DNA of 64,000 nt from positions 124,001-188,000 of the forward strand of contig JAEYRH010000006.1 in NCBI GenBank assembly GCA_023435705.1, given 5' to 3'. Shown here piece after piece: positions 32,109-39,780 of the stretch (its first letter is position 1; every line of letters starts with the position of its first letter). Below the pieces are notes generated by a model that saw only the letters and a list, made by a program, of their open reading frames with translations, did no database searches and was not told where the DNA came from. The position numbers and the translations under genes are program-made. This stretch comes from Bacillota bacterium (GTDB lineage: Bacteria > Bacillota > Clostridia > Christensenellales > UMGS416).

Positions 32109-32750
32109 GTGAAAAAGGGCATTGGCCTTGTTTTGTTGATTGCGCTGGTGGGCGCTTCGTTGACCGGCTGTTTTGGCACGGGTGGCTATGAACAGCCCGA
32201 GCCAACCGTGCCGCCGCAAAAGGATTTTAAGTCCATCGAGGAACTTTCGGAGGCTGTTACAGCGGCCAAGGCAGACTCAGCCGCTGAGGATCTCGAAAAC
32301 TTGAAAGGCCTGGCCGGCTATTACCGGCTCACCACCGTGCCTGACGGCGCAGCCGTGAGCTACGTCAAGGTTTCGTCGGAAGCCTTGCGTATCGGTTATT
32401 CCTTTGGACCTGCCGGCACCGATCAATTGATCAATCAGATGGAGCTGATCTGGTACCGTACTGCCAAGCTGGAAACCTATCTGGAAGAAAAGACGAAAAG
32501 CATCGGCGCCTACGACGCGGTGAAGGCCGGCGGCAATTCCTATCTTCGCACACTGCCTACGTTCCAGTTTTCCGTCACGGCAGATCCCGCCAGCACCGAC
32601 GCTGCCACGCCGACGCCCCGCTCCGGCACCTACTGCCAGTTTTTGTTTTGGGTCCAGAATAACGGCACGTTGCTTTGCGCGGTGCCGCTGGACTTTACCG
32701 ATGAGGACATCGGTAAGTACTGCCAGGCGGAGTACGTGGAGTTGAAATAG
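32109..32750 (+). CDS. Lipoprotein of unknown function
   Basis: A 213-residue exported lipoprotein with signal VKKGIGLVLLIALVGASLTG and lipobox Cys21. The mature part begins with a short Gly/Pro-rich linker and an acidic helix (FKSIEELSEAVTAAKADSAA); from about residue 75 it alternates strands such as VSYVKVSSEALRIGYSF and YCQFLFWVQNNGTLLCAV. I do not recognise the family. The start is GTG at 32109, 8 bases after GGAGG. A TATAAT at 32061-32066 may be its -10. Monocistronic, ending at a terminator (32774-32797). Confidence 0.75.
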   Translation: MKKGIGLVLLIALVGASLTGCFGTGGYEQPEPTVPPQKDFKSIEELSEAVTAAKADSAAEDLENLKGLAGYYRLTTVPDGAAVSYVKVSSEALRIGYSFGPAGTDQLINQMELIWYRTAKLETYLEEKTKSIGAYDAVKAGGNSYLRTLPTFQFSVTADPASTDAATPTPRSGTYCQFLFWVQNNGTLLCAVPLDFTDEDIGKYCQAEYVELK

Positions 32751-32773
32751 CCAGCTACAAATCGAGAAATTGG

Positions 32774-32797
32774 ATGGGCGGAACTTCCGCCCATTTT
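32774..32797 (+). terminator. Terminator of the lipoprotein gene
   Basis: Stem TGGGCGG (32775-32781) / CCGCCCA (32787-32793) plus an A-T closing pair and TTTT (32794-32797). Confidence 0.75.
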
Positions 32798-32819
32798 CCA
32801 TATGTGGGGCTCTTCCAAC

Positions 32820-32848
32820 TTTTCACTGCCACGCCATTGTGCTATGAT
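32820..32848 (+). promoter_or_regulatory. Possible promoter of the araM operon
   Basis: TTTTCA (32820-32825), 17-base spacer, TATGAT (32843-32848), 30 bases before the start codon. Confidence 0.45.
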
Positions 32849-32878
32849 GGAAAAAGCGACAAAAATGGAGATGGCTGC

Positions 32879-34219
32879 ATGGAGAGCAAAAACCTGTTTG
32901 ACATTGCCGCGCTGATTGGCAGCGGCACCTGTGAATGTGGGAAACCCCACCCGATTATTACGGAAATTACGCTGGTTGGCAGCGGTGCGATCGCCGAGAC
33001 CGGCCAGGTAGCCCGTGAACTGGGCTTCACCGGCCGTGCGCTGGTCGTGGCCGACGCCAACACCTGGCGCATCGCCGGGGAGCAGACCGTGGCGGCGCTC
33101 AAAGCTGCCGGTTATGAGGCTGACACGTTCGCGTTCAAGGAAGAGCAAATCCACACCGATGAATACGCAGTGGGTTCGATCGCGATGGCATTGAAGGATG
33201 ACATGGGTTTCCTTGTGGCGGTGGGCAGCGGCACGGTGAACGACAGCTGCCGGTTCGTGGCCAAGCGTTGCAATCTGCCCTACCTGGTGGTGGGCACCGC
33301 GCCGTCGATGGACGGCTACGCCTCCGCCACATCGCCGATCCTGCGTGGAGGATTCAAGAGCACCTGGCACGGCGTAGCACCAAGTGCTATCATCGGCGAT
33401 GCCGACATTCTGAAAGATGCGCCTTCTGTAATGATGGCCGCTGGTCTAGGTGATGTGTTTGGCAAGTTCACCGCGCTGCTGGATTGGCAGATGGCTGCCA
33501 GCGCCACCGGTGAGTACCACTGCGAGGCGGTGGCGGGGCTGATGCGCAGGGCGGTGGACGCCTGTATGGCGGCGGCTCCCGGCTTGGCCCAGAGGCAAGC
33601 AGCTGCCGCGGAGGGGTTGATGAAGGGCCTGGTGCTGGCCGGTGTGGCGATGCAGATGGTGAACGACTCACGCCCGGCATCCGGCTCAGAGCACCATGTG
33701 GCCCATTTCCTGGAAATGTTGGACCTCCATCGGGGCCGGGGTGCTACGCTGCACGGAGACAAGGTGGGCATGTCGGAGCTTATCATGCTGCGTTTTTATG
33801 AGAAGTTTTTTGAACCGGACCGCCTCATTACCCGGCCAATGAAGCCTGAGGCTGACCGGGTGGCTGAAATGAGGGCCAGTCTGGGCGCATTTGGTGATAT
33901 GCTGCTGGCGCAGGACTGCTCGGCTGTCTATCGCGACGCGAGTGTGCGGCAGCGGGCGATGGAGGCTGTGTCAGCCAATTGGGGCTACTGGCAGGCGGAG
34001 GCACAAAAGCTTCCCTCAATCCGCCTTGCCGGGGAGGATGGCATCCGCCGCAACGGCGGGCCCGTGCGCCCGGCTGAGCTGGGATACAGCCGCGAGGACA
34101 TCGTGCTGGCACTACGCTACGCGATGGAGCTCCGCGACAAATACACGATCCTGCGCCTGGCCCACCACGCCGGTTTGCTGGATGGCCTGGCGGAGGAAGT
34201 TGCCGATGAGTTTTGTTAA
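32879..34219 (+). CDS. araM: sn-glycerol-1-phosphate dehydrogenase (AraM/EgsA family)
   Basis: A 446-residue NAD(P)H-dependent, metal-containing dehydrogenase expected to reduce dihydroxyacetone phosphate to sn-glycerol-1-phosphate. The nucleotide site is visible at FLVAVGSGTVNDSCRFVAKR and APSMDGYASATSPIL; metal ligands fit D in AAGLGDVFGKFTALLDW, H in SGSEHHVAHFLEM and H in TLHGDKVGM. Archaea use this product in lipids; in Bacillus araM lies in the arabinose operon. Here the next gene is an AraL-like phosphatase overlapping by 14 bases, as in that pairing. GGAG lies 8 bases before the ATG. Confidence 0.9.
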   Translation: MESKNLFDIAALIGSGTCECGKPHPIITEITLVGSGAIAETGQVARELGFTGRALVVADANTWRIAGEQTVAALKAAGYEADTFAFKEEQIHTDEYAVGSIAMALKDDMGFLVAVGSGTVNDSCRFVAKRCNLPYLVVGTAPSMDGYASATSPILRGGFKSTWHGVAPSAIIGDADILKDAPSVMMAAGLGDVFGKFTALLDWQMAASATGEYHCEAVAGLMRRAVDACMAAAPGLAQRQAAAAEGLMKGLVLAGVAMQMVNDSRPASGSEHHVAHFLEMLDLHRGRGATLHGDKVGMSELIMLRFYEKFFEPDRLITRPMKPEADRVAEMRASLGAFGDMLLAQDCSAVYRDASVRQRAMEAVSANWGYWQAEAQKLPSIRLAGEDGIRRNGGPVRPAELGYSREDIVLALRYAMELRDKYTILRLAHHAGLLDGLAEEVADEFC

Positions 34220-35015
34220 TACATCGGAAAAGCTTGCACGCCTTAAGGCTGTGCGCTGCTTTGTGCTGGACATGGACGGCACCTTTTATCTGGGCAGCAA
34301 GCTGCTGCCCGGTTCGCTTGAGTTTTTGGAGACCGTGAAGGCTTCAGGGAGGAAGATCCTGTTTCTGACCAACAACTCCAGCCATGATGCCGATTACTAC
34401 CTGGATAAGCTTGCCGGTATGGGCTGCGCCGTGCGGGAGGGAGAGGTCTATACCTCCGGAATGGCAGCATGCCAATACTTGAACCGCTTTATGCCTGGTG
34501 AAAAGGTCTTCCTGTTGGGCAACAAGTTCCTTCGGAGCGAATTCCGAAAGCACGGCGTACCGCTGTCACAGGAGAACCCCGGCGTGGTTGTGATCGGGTA
34601 TGACACCACGCTCACCTATGAGAAGCTCTGCCGCGTTTGCGAGCTGGTGCGCGCTGGCATGCCATATATCGCCACCCATCCGGACTATAACTGCCCCACC
34701 GAGGATGGTTTCGTGCCGGACATCGGTGCGATCATCGCGTTCATCCATGCTTCCACCGGCCGCATGCCCGACATTGTGGTGGGCAAGCCCAACCGGCCCA
34801 TCGTGGATGGCATGCTGGAGCTGACCGGCATGAAACCGGAGGAACTCTGCATCTGCGGTGACCGGCTCTATACCGACATCGCCACCGGTGTAAACGCCGG
34901 CGTGCTGGCGCTGTGTGTGCTCACCGGCGAGGCCACAGAGCAGGACATTGAGCAAAGCGCTGTGAAACCGGACCTGGTGTTTGGCCGGCTGGCCGACACG
35001 CTGCAATACCTTTGA
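34206..35015 (+). CDS. HAD-IIA family phosphatase (AraL/NagD-like)
   Basis: A 269-residue HAD-superfamily hydrolase with a type IIA cap. Motif I is FVLDMDGTFYLG (nucleophile Asp and Asp+2, about residue 20), motif II ILFLTNNSS (about 55), motif III Lys in VVGKPNRPI, and motif IV ICGDRLYTDIATG. NagD/AraL enzymes dephosphorylate sugar or glycerol phosphates with low specificity. The start at 34206 lies within the end of araM, 8 bases after GGAGGA, so translation is coupled. It may remove phosphate from the AraM product or from toxic by-products. Confidence 0.9.
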   Translation: MSFVNTSEKLARLKAVRCFVLDMDGTFYLGSKLLPGSLEFLETVKASGRKILFLTNNSSHDADYYLDKLAGMGCAVREGEVYTSGMAACQYLNRFMPGEKVFLLGNKFLRSEFRKHGVPLSQENPGVVVIGYDTTLTYEKLCRVCELVRAGMPYIATHPDYNCPTEDGFVPDIGAIIAFIHASTGRMPDIVVGKPNRPIVDGMLELTGMKPEELCICGDRLYTDIATGVNAGVLALCVLTGEATEQDIEQSAVKPDLVFGRLADTLQYL

Positions 35016-35029
35016 GCGGAGGGATAGAG

Positions 35030-35872
35030 ATGGAACTGGAGCTTTGGAAGGCCACCGCGGATAAAAACCCCATCAGGCTTTGGGATGTGACGCCCGGCTT
35101 TGATCCGGCCACCGGCCAGGATGAACCCACTGTGACTCCCTATTTGCTGGAGGGCCCAAGCCGGGGTTGTGTGATTGTGTTCCCTGGCGGCGGCTATTGG
35201 CTCAAGGCCGGCCACGAGGCGGAGCCTGTGGCCAAGGCGATGAACGCGATGGGCTTTTCCGCCTTTGTGCTGGATTACCGCGTGCAGCCCCACCGGCACC
35301 CGCTGCCGCAGCTGGATGCCGCACGGGCTGTGCGTCATGTGCGCCACCATGCCAAAGAATATGGCATCAACCCTGACAGAATCGCGGTGCTCGGCTTTTC
35401 CGCCGGCGGCCACCTGGCAGCCTGCACCGGCGTGTTCTGGGATTTGGGAAGCCCTGGCGCCGCCGACCCGGTGGACCGCGTATCCTCCCGGCCCGACGCG
35501 ATGATACTATGCTATCCGGTGATCTGCATGGCAGGTTCCAATGCACACGAGGGCAGCGCGCAGGCGCTGTTGGGCGCGCAGAGGGCTGCTGTTATTTCTG
35601 AGCGTGACGCTGTGACACCCTGCCTGCACGTTTCTGCCCGAACGGCTCCGACCTTCCTCTGGCACACCGCCGATGACGAGACAGTGCCGGTGGGAAACAG
35701 CCTGGAGATGTTTGCTGCCTTGAAAGAGCACGGTGTACACGCCGAGCTGCATGTGTTCCCGCATGGGCACCACGGTCTTGGCTTGGCATCCGACGACCGG
35801 CAGGTTTCTCAATGGGCGGGGCTGGCTGGAGAATTTTTGAGGGGGCTGGAGTTTTTAGCAAATCCTCTTTGA
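35030..35872 (+). CDS. Alpha/beta-hydrolase (acetyl-esterase-like)
   Basis: A 280-residue esterase of the BD-FAE/acetylxylan-esterase-like group. Oxyanion loop VFPGGGYWLKAGHEAEPVA (about residue 47), nucleophile Ser in GFSAGGHLAA (about 130), Asp in TADDETVPVGN (about 215) and His in PHGHHGLGLA (about 245). Such enzymes remove acetyl groups from sugars or xylan fragments. No signal peptide, so cytoplasmic. The start at 35030 follows CGGAGGG; the gene begins 14 bases after the phosphatase and continues the operon. Confidence 0.88.
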   Translation: MELELWKATADKNPIRLWDVTPGFDPATGQDEPTVTPYLLEGPSRGCVIVFPGGGYWLKAGHEAEPVAKAMNAMGFSAFVLDYRVQPHRHPLPQLDAARAVRHVRHHAKEYGINPDRIAVLGFSAGGHLAACTGVFWDLGSPGAADPVDRVSSRPDAMILCYPVICMAGSNAHEGSAQALLGAQRAAVISERDAVTPCLHVSARTAPTFLWHTADDETVPVGNSLEMFAALKEHGVHAELHVFPHGHHGLGLASDDRQVSQWAGLAGEFLRGLEFLANPL

Positions 35873-35933
35873 ATCACGAACTTACCTTTCCCACTTACAG
35901 GGGGAGGGGCAGGGGAGAGGGTGGAGGTTCACC

Positions 35934-37064
35934 ATGAAAGACTACGTCAAAGTGTCTGTACCCAGCAGGCTTTGCCTGTTTGGGGAGCATCAGGATTATC
36001 TAGGGCTTGAGGTGGTGACGCTGGGAATCAACCTGCGATTCTTCGCCACCGTTACCCCGCGCTGCGATGGCAAAATCAGTGTGAAAATCCGTGATAGCAG
36101 CATCCGCCTGTTAGGCCAGAAAAATGATCAGGCGATGTATGAGGAGACGGTTATCGACCTCACACAGCCCATACAATACAATGGCAATCGGGACTATATC
36201 AAAAGCTCGGTCAACCTCCTGCTCAAAGAAGGAGTTGGTTTGTGGCCGGGCTTCAACGTTGTGATGGACTCTGACATCCCTATTGGCAAGGGCATGTGCT
36301 CGTCCACAACGATGGTATTGGCGCTGATCAAGGGCTTAATGGAGGGTGCCGAAGCGCCGGACCGGGCCGATCCAGATGTTCTGGCGGAGTTTGGTTTCCG
36401 CGCCGAGGTGGTGGAGTTCGGCGAGCCCGGCGGCATGATGGACCATTACGCATCGGCCTATGGCAGGCTGATGGACCTGAGCTTTTATGATGGTGTGTGG
36501 CCCTCGCGGCTCAACACCCGCTTTCCGGGCTGCTTTATTCTGTTTGATTCCATTTCCGGCAAAGACACAATCAAGGTGCTGGATTCGGCCAAAAGGCCCG
36601 TATTGGAAGCATTGAGAACCCTGAACCCCTACGGTGTGCATGGCGTGCGGGATTTTTATGACAAGCCTGAGCGTTTGAATGTGCTCAGCAAGCTGGACGA
36701 AGAGCAGCGCAAAAAGCTCTTTGCCAGTATTGACAATCACGCGATCGTGCGGGAAGCAGCCTGGATGCTCCGGACTAACCAATTCGAAGAGGCCCGGTTT
36801 GGCCAGTTGCTGAACCGGCATCACCGCAACCTGCGTGACGGGCTGGGTGTTTCCACACCTGAGATCGAAAAAATCCTGGCCGCAGCCCTTGGAGCCGGTG
36901 CGCTGGGCGGCAAGGTGAACGGCTCCGGTGGCGGTGGGTGTTGCTTTGCCTATTGCCGTGATGAGGACACACAGTGCGTACTGGATACTGTGGCAGCTCT
37001 GGGATATCCGGGCATGATCGTTTCACCGGATGGCGGTGCAAGGGTAGAAGAATATGGGAAATAG
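35934..37064 (+). CDS. GHMP kinase, galactokinase-like
   Basis: A 376-residue sugar kinase of the GHMP superfamily. The N-terminal PSRLCLFGEHQDYLGLEVV is a galactokinase-type signature (GEHxDY), the ATP loop is PIGKGMCSSTTMVLALIKG (about residue 118), and the C-terminal motif KVNGSGGGGCCFAY (about 325) is the third GHMP motif. The LGL in place of the GG of galactokinase and other changes suggest a different sugar, such as a fucose/arabinose-type kinase; this is inference. GGAGG lies 6 bases before the ATG. It lies 61 bases after the esterase gene, probably the fourth gene of the araM operon. Confidence 0.85.
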   Translation: MKDYVKVSVPSRLCLFGEHQDYLGLEVVTLGINLRFFATVTPRCDGKISVKIRDSSIRLLGQKNDQAMYEETVIDLTQPIQYNGNRDYIKSSVNLLLKEGVGLWPGFNVVMDSDIPIGKGMCSSTTMVLALIKGLMEGAEAPDRADPDVLAEFGFRAEVVEFGEPGGMMDHYASAYGRLMDLSFYDGVWPSRLNTRFPGCFILFDSISGKDTIKVLDSAKRPVLEALRTLNPYGVHGVRDFYDKPERLNVLSKLDEEQRKKLFASIDNHAIVREAAWMLRTNQFEEARFGQLLNRHHRNLRDGLGVSTPEIEKILAAALGAGALGGKVNGSGGGGCCFAYCRDEDTQCVLDTVAALGYPGMIVSPDGGARVEEYGK

Positions 37065-37337
37065 CAGCCCAGCCGGTTAAACTCTGTTTCGCAATGTCCA
37101 ATCCAGGTTTGGCCCGGGTTTCTTGCCGGTGCCGTTGGCCATGACGCAACAGGGTTTTCTGCGATGCGGACAACCGAAAACCACGTTGGTGAGCGCATGC
37201 GCTGTTATTTCTGATGGCGTACCGCCCAGCCTAATTTTGTTCTTTCTATTGCATCCGACAGGAACCCACAATATCTTTCCTCTCTGGCCTGGGTGTTGTA
37301 TAATAGACCAGCCAGTTTTTGTTATCGGAGGCACAAT

Positions 37338-38435
37338 TTGTTGTTTTTCAACAGGGCCAAGGCCCTGAAAAATATTGAGGAAGGCATTCATTGGCGCTCT
37401 TGTGGCGCGGTGGCGCTTCCCGTCTTCGACCGATATGAACCGCAGGGCGTGCTGGTCAATGTGCCGGAGTATCACGGGTTGGTGGAACTTGATGAGTTCA
37501 TCCGTGCCCTTGCGGCAGAGTCAGCCCATGTGCTGGGCGGCGCTTCGGCAGAATGGGTGAAGCTCACCGGCCCCGGTGTGGCAAGCCTGCCCATTGACGG
37601 CATGCGTGCGGTGTTGCGCGCCGCCTGCCCCACGGCCAGGAGCGCTGTGCTTGATATCGCTCCGGCCATGCTGGAGCCCGGCGTGATCGCAGGCTACCGT
37701 TCTGTCTCCGTGGAGCGTTTCAACTTCCGCGTGGATGGGCCTTTTGCCGGGCTTGATGAGCCGGTGCGGCGGGCCCGCGCGCTGGGTGCGTTTGTGTCTG
37801 TGGAGGTGTGCCTGGGCGGGGAGCTTGCCGGGCGCGCGTTTCTGCAAGCGGTGGAGCGCGCTGTGGCGGCGTCACCAAACCAGATCTCTGTTTCTGACGA
37901 AAGGGTTCGGGGCGCGTTCGGTGCTGAATATCTGGAGCGTGCCGGTAACTTGTGCGAAGCGGCAGGGTTCCGCCGGGTGAGCCTGTGGGCCTGGGCGCAA
38001 GGGGCAGCATCGTTTGACGGCTTTGGGATGTTTCTTAGCGGAGGCGTGGCGGCTTTGGGTCCAGGAGCTGCGAATGCATGGCCACGGCCATACAGGAACC
38101 CCGCCCGCACCCAATGGGCAGCGGACAGGCTGAACGGTGTGTTTACAGCCGCCGGTGCCGATGGGCGCATGTGTCAGTGGCTGGACCTTGTGTGTGGCTT
38201 ATACAATCTGGATCTACAAAGGCAGGCACTGAGCAGCCGGATGCACCGCCATGCCTCGGCGTTGGAGCGAATCGGCCTGGTGGACCGGCAGGGCAAGCCG
38301 GCCAACGGTTCGGCAATGGAGTTTTGCCACAGGGCCGCGCGGGCTGCGAGACAGGCGCTGTTGGGTTGCCCGGAAGCGGATATGCAGGAGCAATCTGCAC
38401 ACAAGGAAGTATTGACTGCAAGAAGAAGGGGCTGA
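37338..38435 (+). CDS. HemN-like barrel protein lacking the radical-SAM Fe-S motif
   Basis: A 365-residue protein. The layout follows HemN/HemW-type radical SAM proteins: VLVNVPEYHGLVELDEFIRALAAE is where 'YIHIPFC...C.YC...YI.AL..E' would stand, RSVSVERFNFRVDG parallels 'NRLSFGVQ', LCEAAGFRRVSLWAWA the 'L...GF' helix, and FLSGGVAALGPGAANAW with RPYRNP the 'GIGAGAHS...RYRN' segment. The three-Cys cluster motif is absent and few Cys remain. The start is TTG at 37338, 6 bases after CGGAGG. The next gene, a Crp-type regulator, begins 5 bases after the stop. The assignment rests on pattern only; the function is unknown. Confidence 0.6.
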   Translation: MLFFNRAKALKNIEEGIHWRSCGAVALPVFDRYEPQGVLVNVPEYHGLVELDEFIRALAAESAHVLGGASAEWVKLTGPGVASLPIDGMRAVLRAACPTARSAVLDIAPAMLEPGVIAGYRSVSVERFNFRVDGPFAGLDEPVRRARALGAFVSVEVCLGGELAGRAFLQAVERAVAASPNQISVSDERVRGAFGAEYLERAGNLCEAAGFRRVSLWAWAQGAASFDGFGMFLSGGVAALGPGAANAWPRPYRNPARTQWAADRLNGVFTAAGADGRMCQWLDLVCGLYNLDLQRQALSSRMHRHASALERIGLVDRQGKPANGSAMEFCHRAARAARQALLGCPEADMQEQSAHKEVLTARRRG

Positions 38436-38440
38436 TCGGT

Positions 38441-39103
38441 ATGGGAGACTGGAAGAAGCGCGCTGTGGAGGTATTCCCCCACCTGGCTGAGATGCCGGAC
38501 CAAGAACGGGCCAATGTGCTGGATATCATCAGCATGGGCCTTTATCCAGCCGGCACTGTCATGATCGAGCAAGGCCGGCGGTGCCGCGGCGCGGCACTGG
38601 TGTTAAGCGGCGTGATCCGTGTCTACAAGCTTTCCGAAGAGGGCCGGGAGATCACGCTTTATCGTGTGGGCGCTGGCGAGACCTGCATCCTGGCGGTGTC
38701 CTGCCTGTTGGGCGCTGTTGATTACCCCGTGATCGCCGAGGTGGAGGATGACGCCGAAGTGCTGATGCTGCCCATCGATGCGCTCAGGACCCTAATGAAC
38801 AAAAGTGAGCCATGGCAGCGGTTCGTTTTTTCCTCAATGGCTTCCGCAATGATGGAGGTGCTCACGGTGCTGGACGCGGTGGCCTTCCGCAGCATGGATG
38901 CCCGCATGGCGTCGCGGCTGCTGCAATGCCCGCTCAACCGCATTGAGATGACGCATGAAGAACTGGCCGCCGACATGGGTACGGCCCGCGAAGTTGTGAG
39001 CAGACTGTTGAAAGAGCTGGAGAACCGGCGCATCGTGGAGCTGCGGCGCGGCAAGGTGATCATCCTGGACCGCGAGGCATTGGAGGAAATTGCGGGCGCG
39101 TAA
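38441..39103 (+). CDS. Crp/Fnr family transcriptional regulator
   Basis: A 220-residue regulator. The cyclic-nucleotide-binding beta-roll occupies about residues 25-130 (GAALVLSGVIRVYKLSEEGREITLYRVGAGETCILAVSCLL, interrupted by no gap), a dimer helix follows, then the Crp-type winged helix (about 165-215) with MTHEELAADMGTAREVVSRLLKELENRRIVEL. The N-terminal CxxCxxC-type cysteines of Fnr are absent, so it is not an Fnr oxygen sensor; C-type sensing through the two Cys at ETCILAVSC is only a thought. Cotranscribed with the HemN-like gene (5-base gap); trxA follows 94 bases later. Confidence 0.92.
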   Translation: MGDWKKRAVEVFPHLAEMPDQERANVLDIISMGLYPAGTVMIEQGRRCRGAALVLSGVIRVYKLSEEGREITLYRVGAGETCILAVSCLLGAVDYPVIAEVEDDAEVLMLPIDALRTLMNKSEPWQRFVFSSMASAMMEVLTVLDAVAFRSMDARMASRLLQCPLNRIEMTHEELAADMGTAREVVSRLLKELENRRIVELRRGKVIILDREALEEIAGA

Positions 39104-39137
39104 TGCGATGCTTTTTGTCTTTGTGATGAAGATTACA

Positions 39138-39159
39138 TTAACCGGGGCCAACCGGTGAT
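39138..39159. promoter_or_regulatory. Possible Crp/Fnr-type dyad before trxA
   Basis: TTAACCGG-N6-CCGGTGAT, a 22-bp imperfect dyad with the 6-base spacing typical of Crp-family sites, just upstream of a TATTAT (39159-39164). Also contains a direct repeat ACCGG. Confidence 0.35.
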
Positions 39160-39197
39160 ATTATTGGTGTGTAAACAAAGCAAAAGGAGAGATTTTA

Positions 39198-39521
39198 ATG
39201 GCGACTGTTCATTTGACTCAAGGTAATTTCCAAACTGAAGTGATGGAAAGCGATAAACCGGTGCTTGTGGACTTCTGGGCGTCCTGGTGCGGCCCGTGCC
39301 GCATGGTGGCCCCTGTGGTGGAGCAGCTGGCTTCTGAGTATGACGGCCGTGCCAAGGTGGCAAAGCTCGATGTGGATGAATGCCCCGATCTTGCCCGGCA
39401 ATACGGTGTGATGAGCATCCCCACACTGGTGGTGATCAAGGGCGGCCAGGTGGCGGCCAAAGTGGTGGGCGCGGTGCCCAAGCCAAAGATTGCCGAGATG
39501 CTAGACAATGCGTTGAAATAG
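39198..39521 (+). CDS. trxA: Thioredoxin
   Basis: A 107-residue classic thioredoxin, the small cytoplasmic disulfide reductase. The active site is FWASWCGPCRM (Cys31 and Cys34), the cis-Pro is in MSIPTLVVIKGG, and the buried Asp is in VLVDFW. Length is as usual for TrxA. AAGGAG lies 7-8 bases before the ATG. It follows the Crp-type regulator but has its own upstream region with a dyad, and ends in a strong terminator, so it may be a separate unit. Confidence 0.96.
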   Translation: MATVHLTQGNFQTEVMESDKPVLVDFWASWCGPCRMVAPVVEQLASEYDGRAKVAKLDVDECPDLARQYGVMSIPTLVVIKGGQVAAKVVGAVPKPKIAEMLDNALK

Positions 39522-39546
39522 GTTTCAGAGTCCATATTGTTGTGAC

Positions 39547-39576
39547 AAAAGGCAGGGGAGACCCTGCCTTTTTTTT
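39547..39576 (+). terminator. Terminator of trxA
   Basis: 11-bp stem AAAAGGCAGGG (39547-39557) / CCCTGCCTTTT (39562-39572), loop GAGA, T-run to 39576. Confidence 0.92.
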
Positions 39577-39588
39577 GCTTATGCGCCA

Positions 39589-39713
39589 AACTCCCCCTGT
39601 CATCTTCGATGACATCCCCCTCAAGAGGGGGACAGGATGAATCCTGTCATGCTATTCGTTGGCGAACTTGCCTCCCTCTTGAGGGAGGTGGCAGCGAAGC
39701 TGCCGGAGGGAGT
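39589..39713. repeat. Repeat family A, copy 2
   Basis: Left end AACTCCCCCTGTC with hairpin GTCATC-TTC-GATGAC, CCCCCTCAAGAGGGGG, centre, CCTCCCTCTTGAGGGAGG, hairpin GGCAGCGAAGCTGCC, right end GGAGGGAGT. About 125 bases; the best-formed copy. Confidence 0.88.
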
Positions 39714-39740
39714 GAAGGGCCACCACCATTCCAAGACGAT

Positions 39741-39767
39741 AAAAAAGCGGAGCCCCCTTGAGCCCCG
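39741..39767 (-). terminator. Possible terminator of the DUF4173-like gene
   Basis: Short stem CGGAG (39748-39752) / CCCCG (39763-39767), pairing through one G-U on the minus-strand RNA, then a T-run (A-run 39741-39746); 14 bases after the stop. Confidence 0.5.
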
Positions 39768-39780
39768 TTGTATACAAGTT

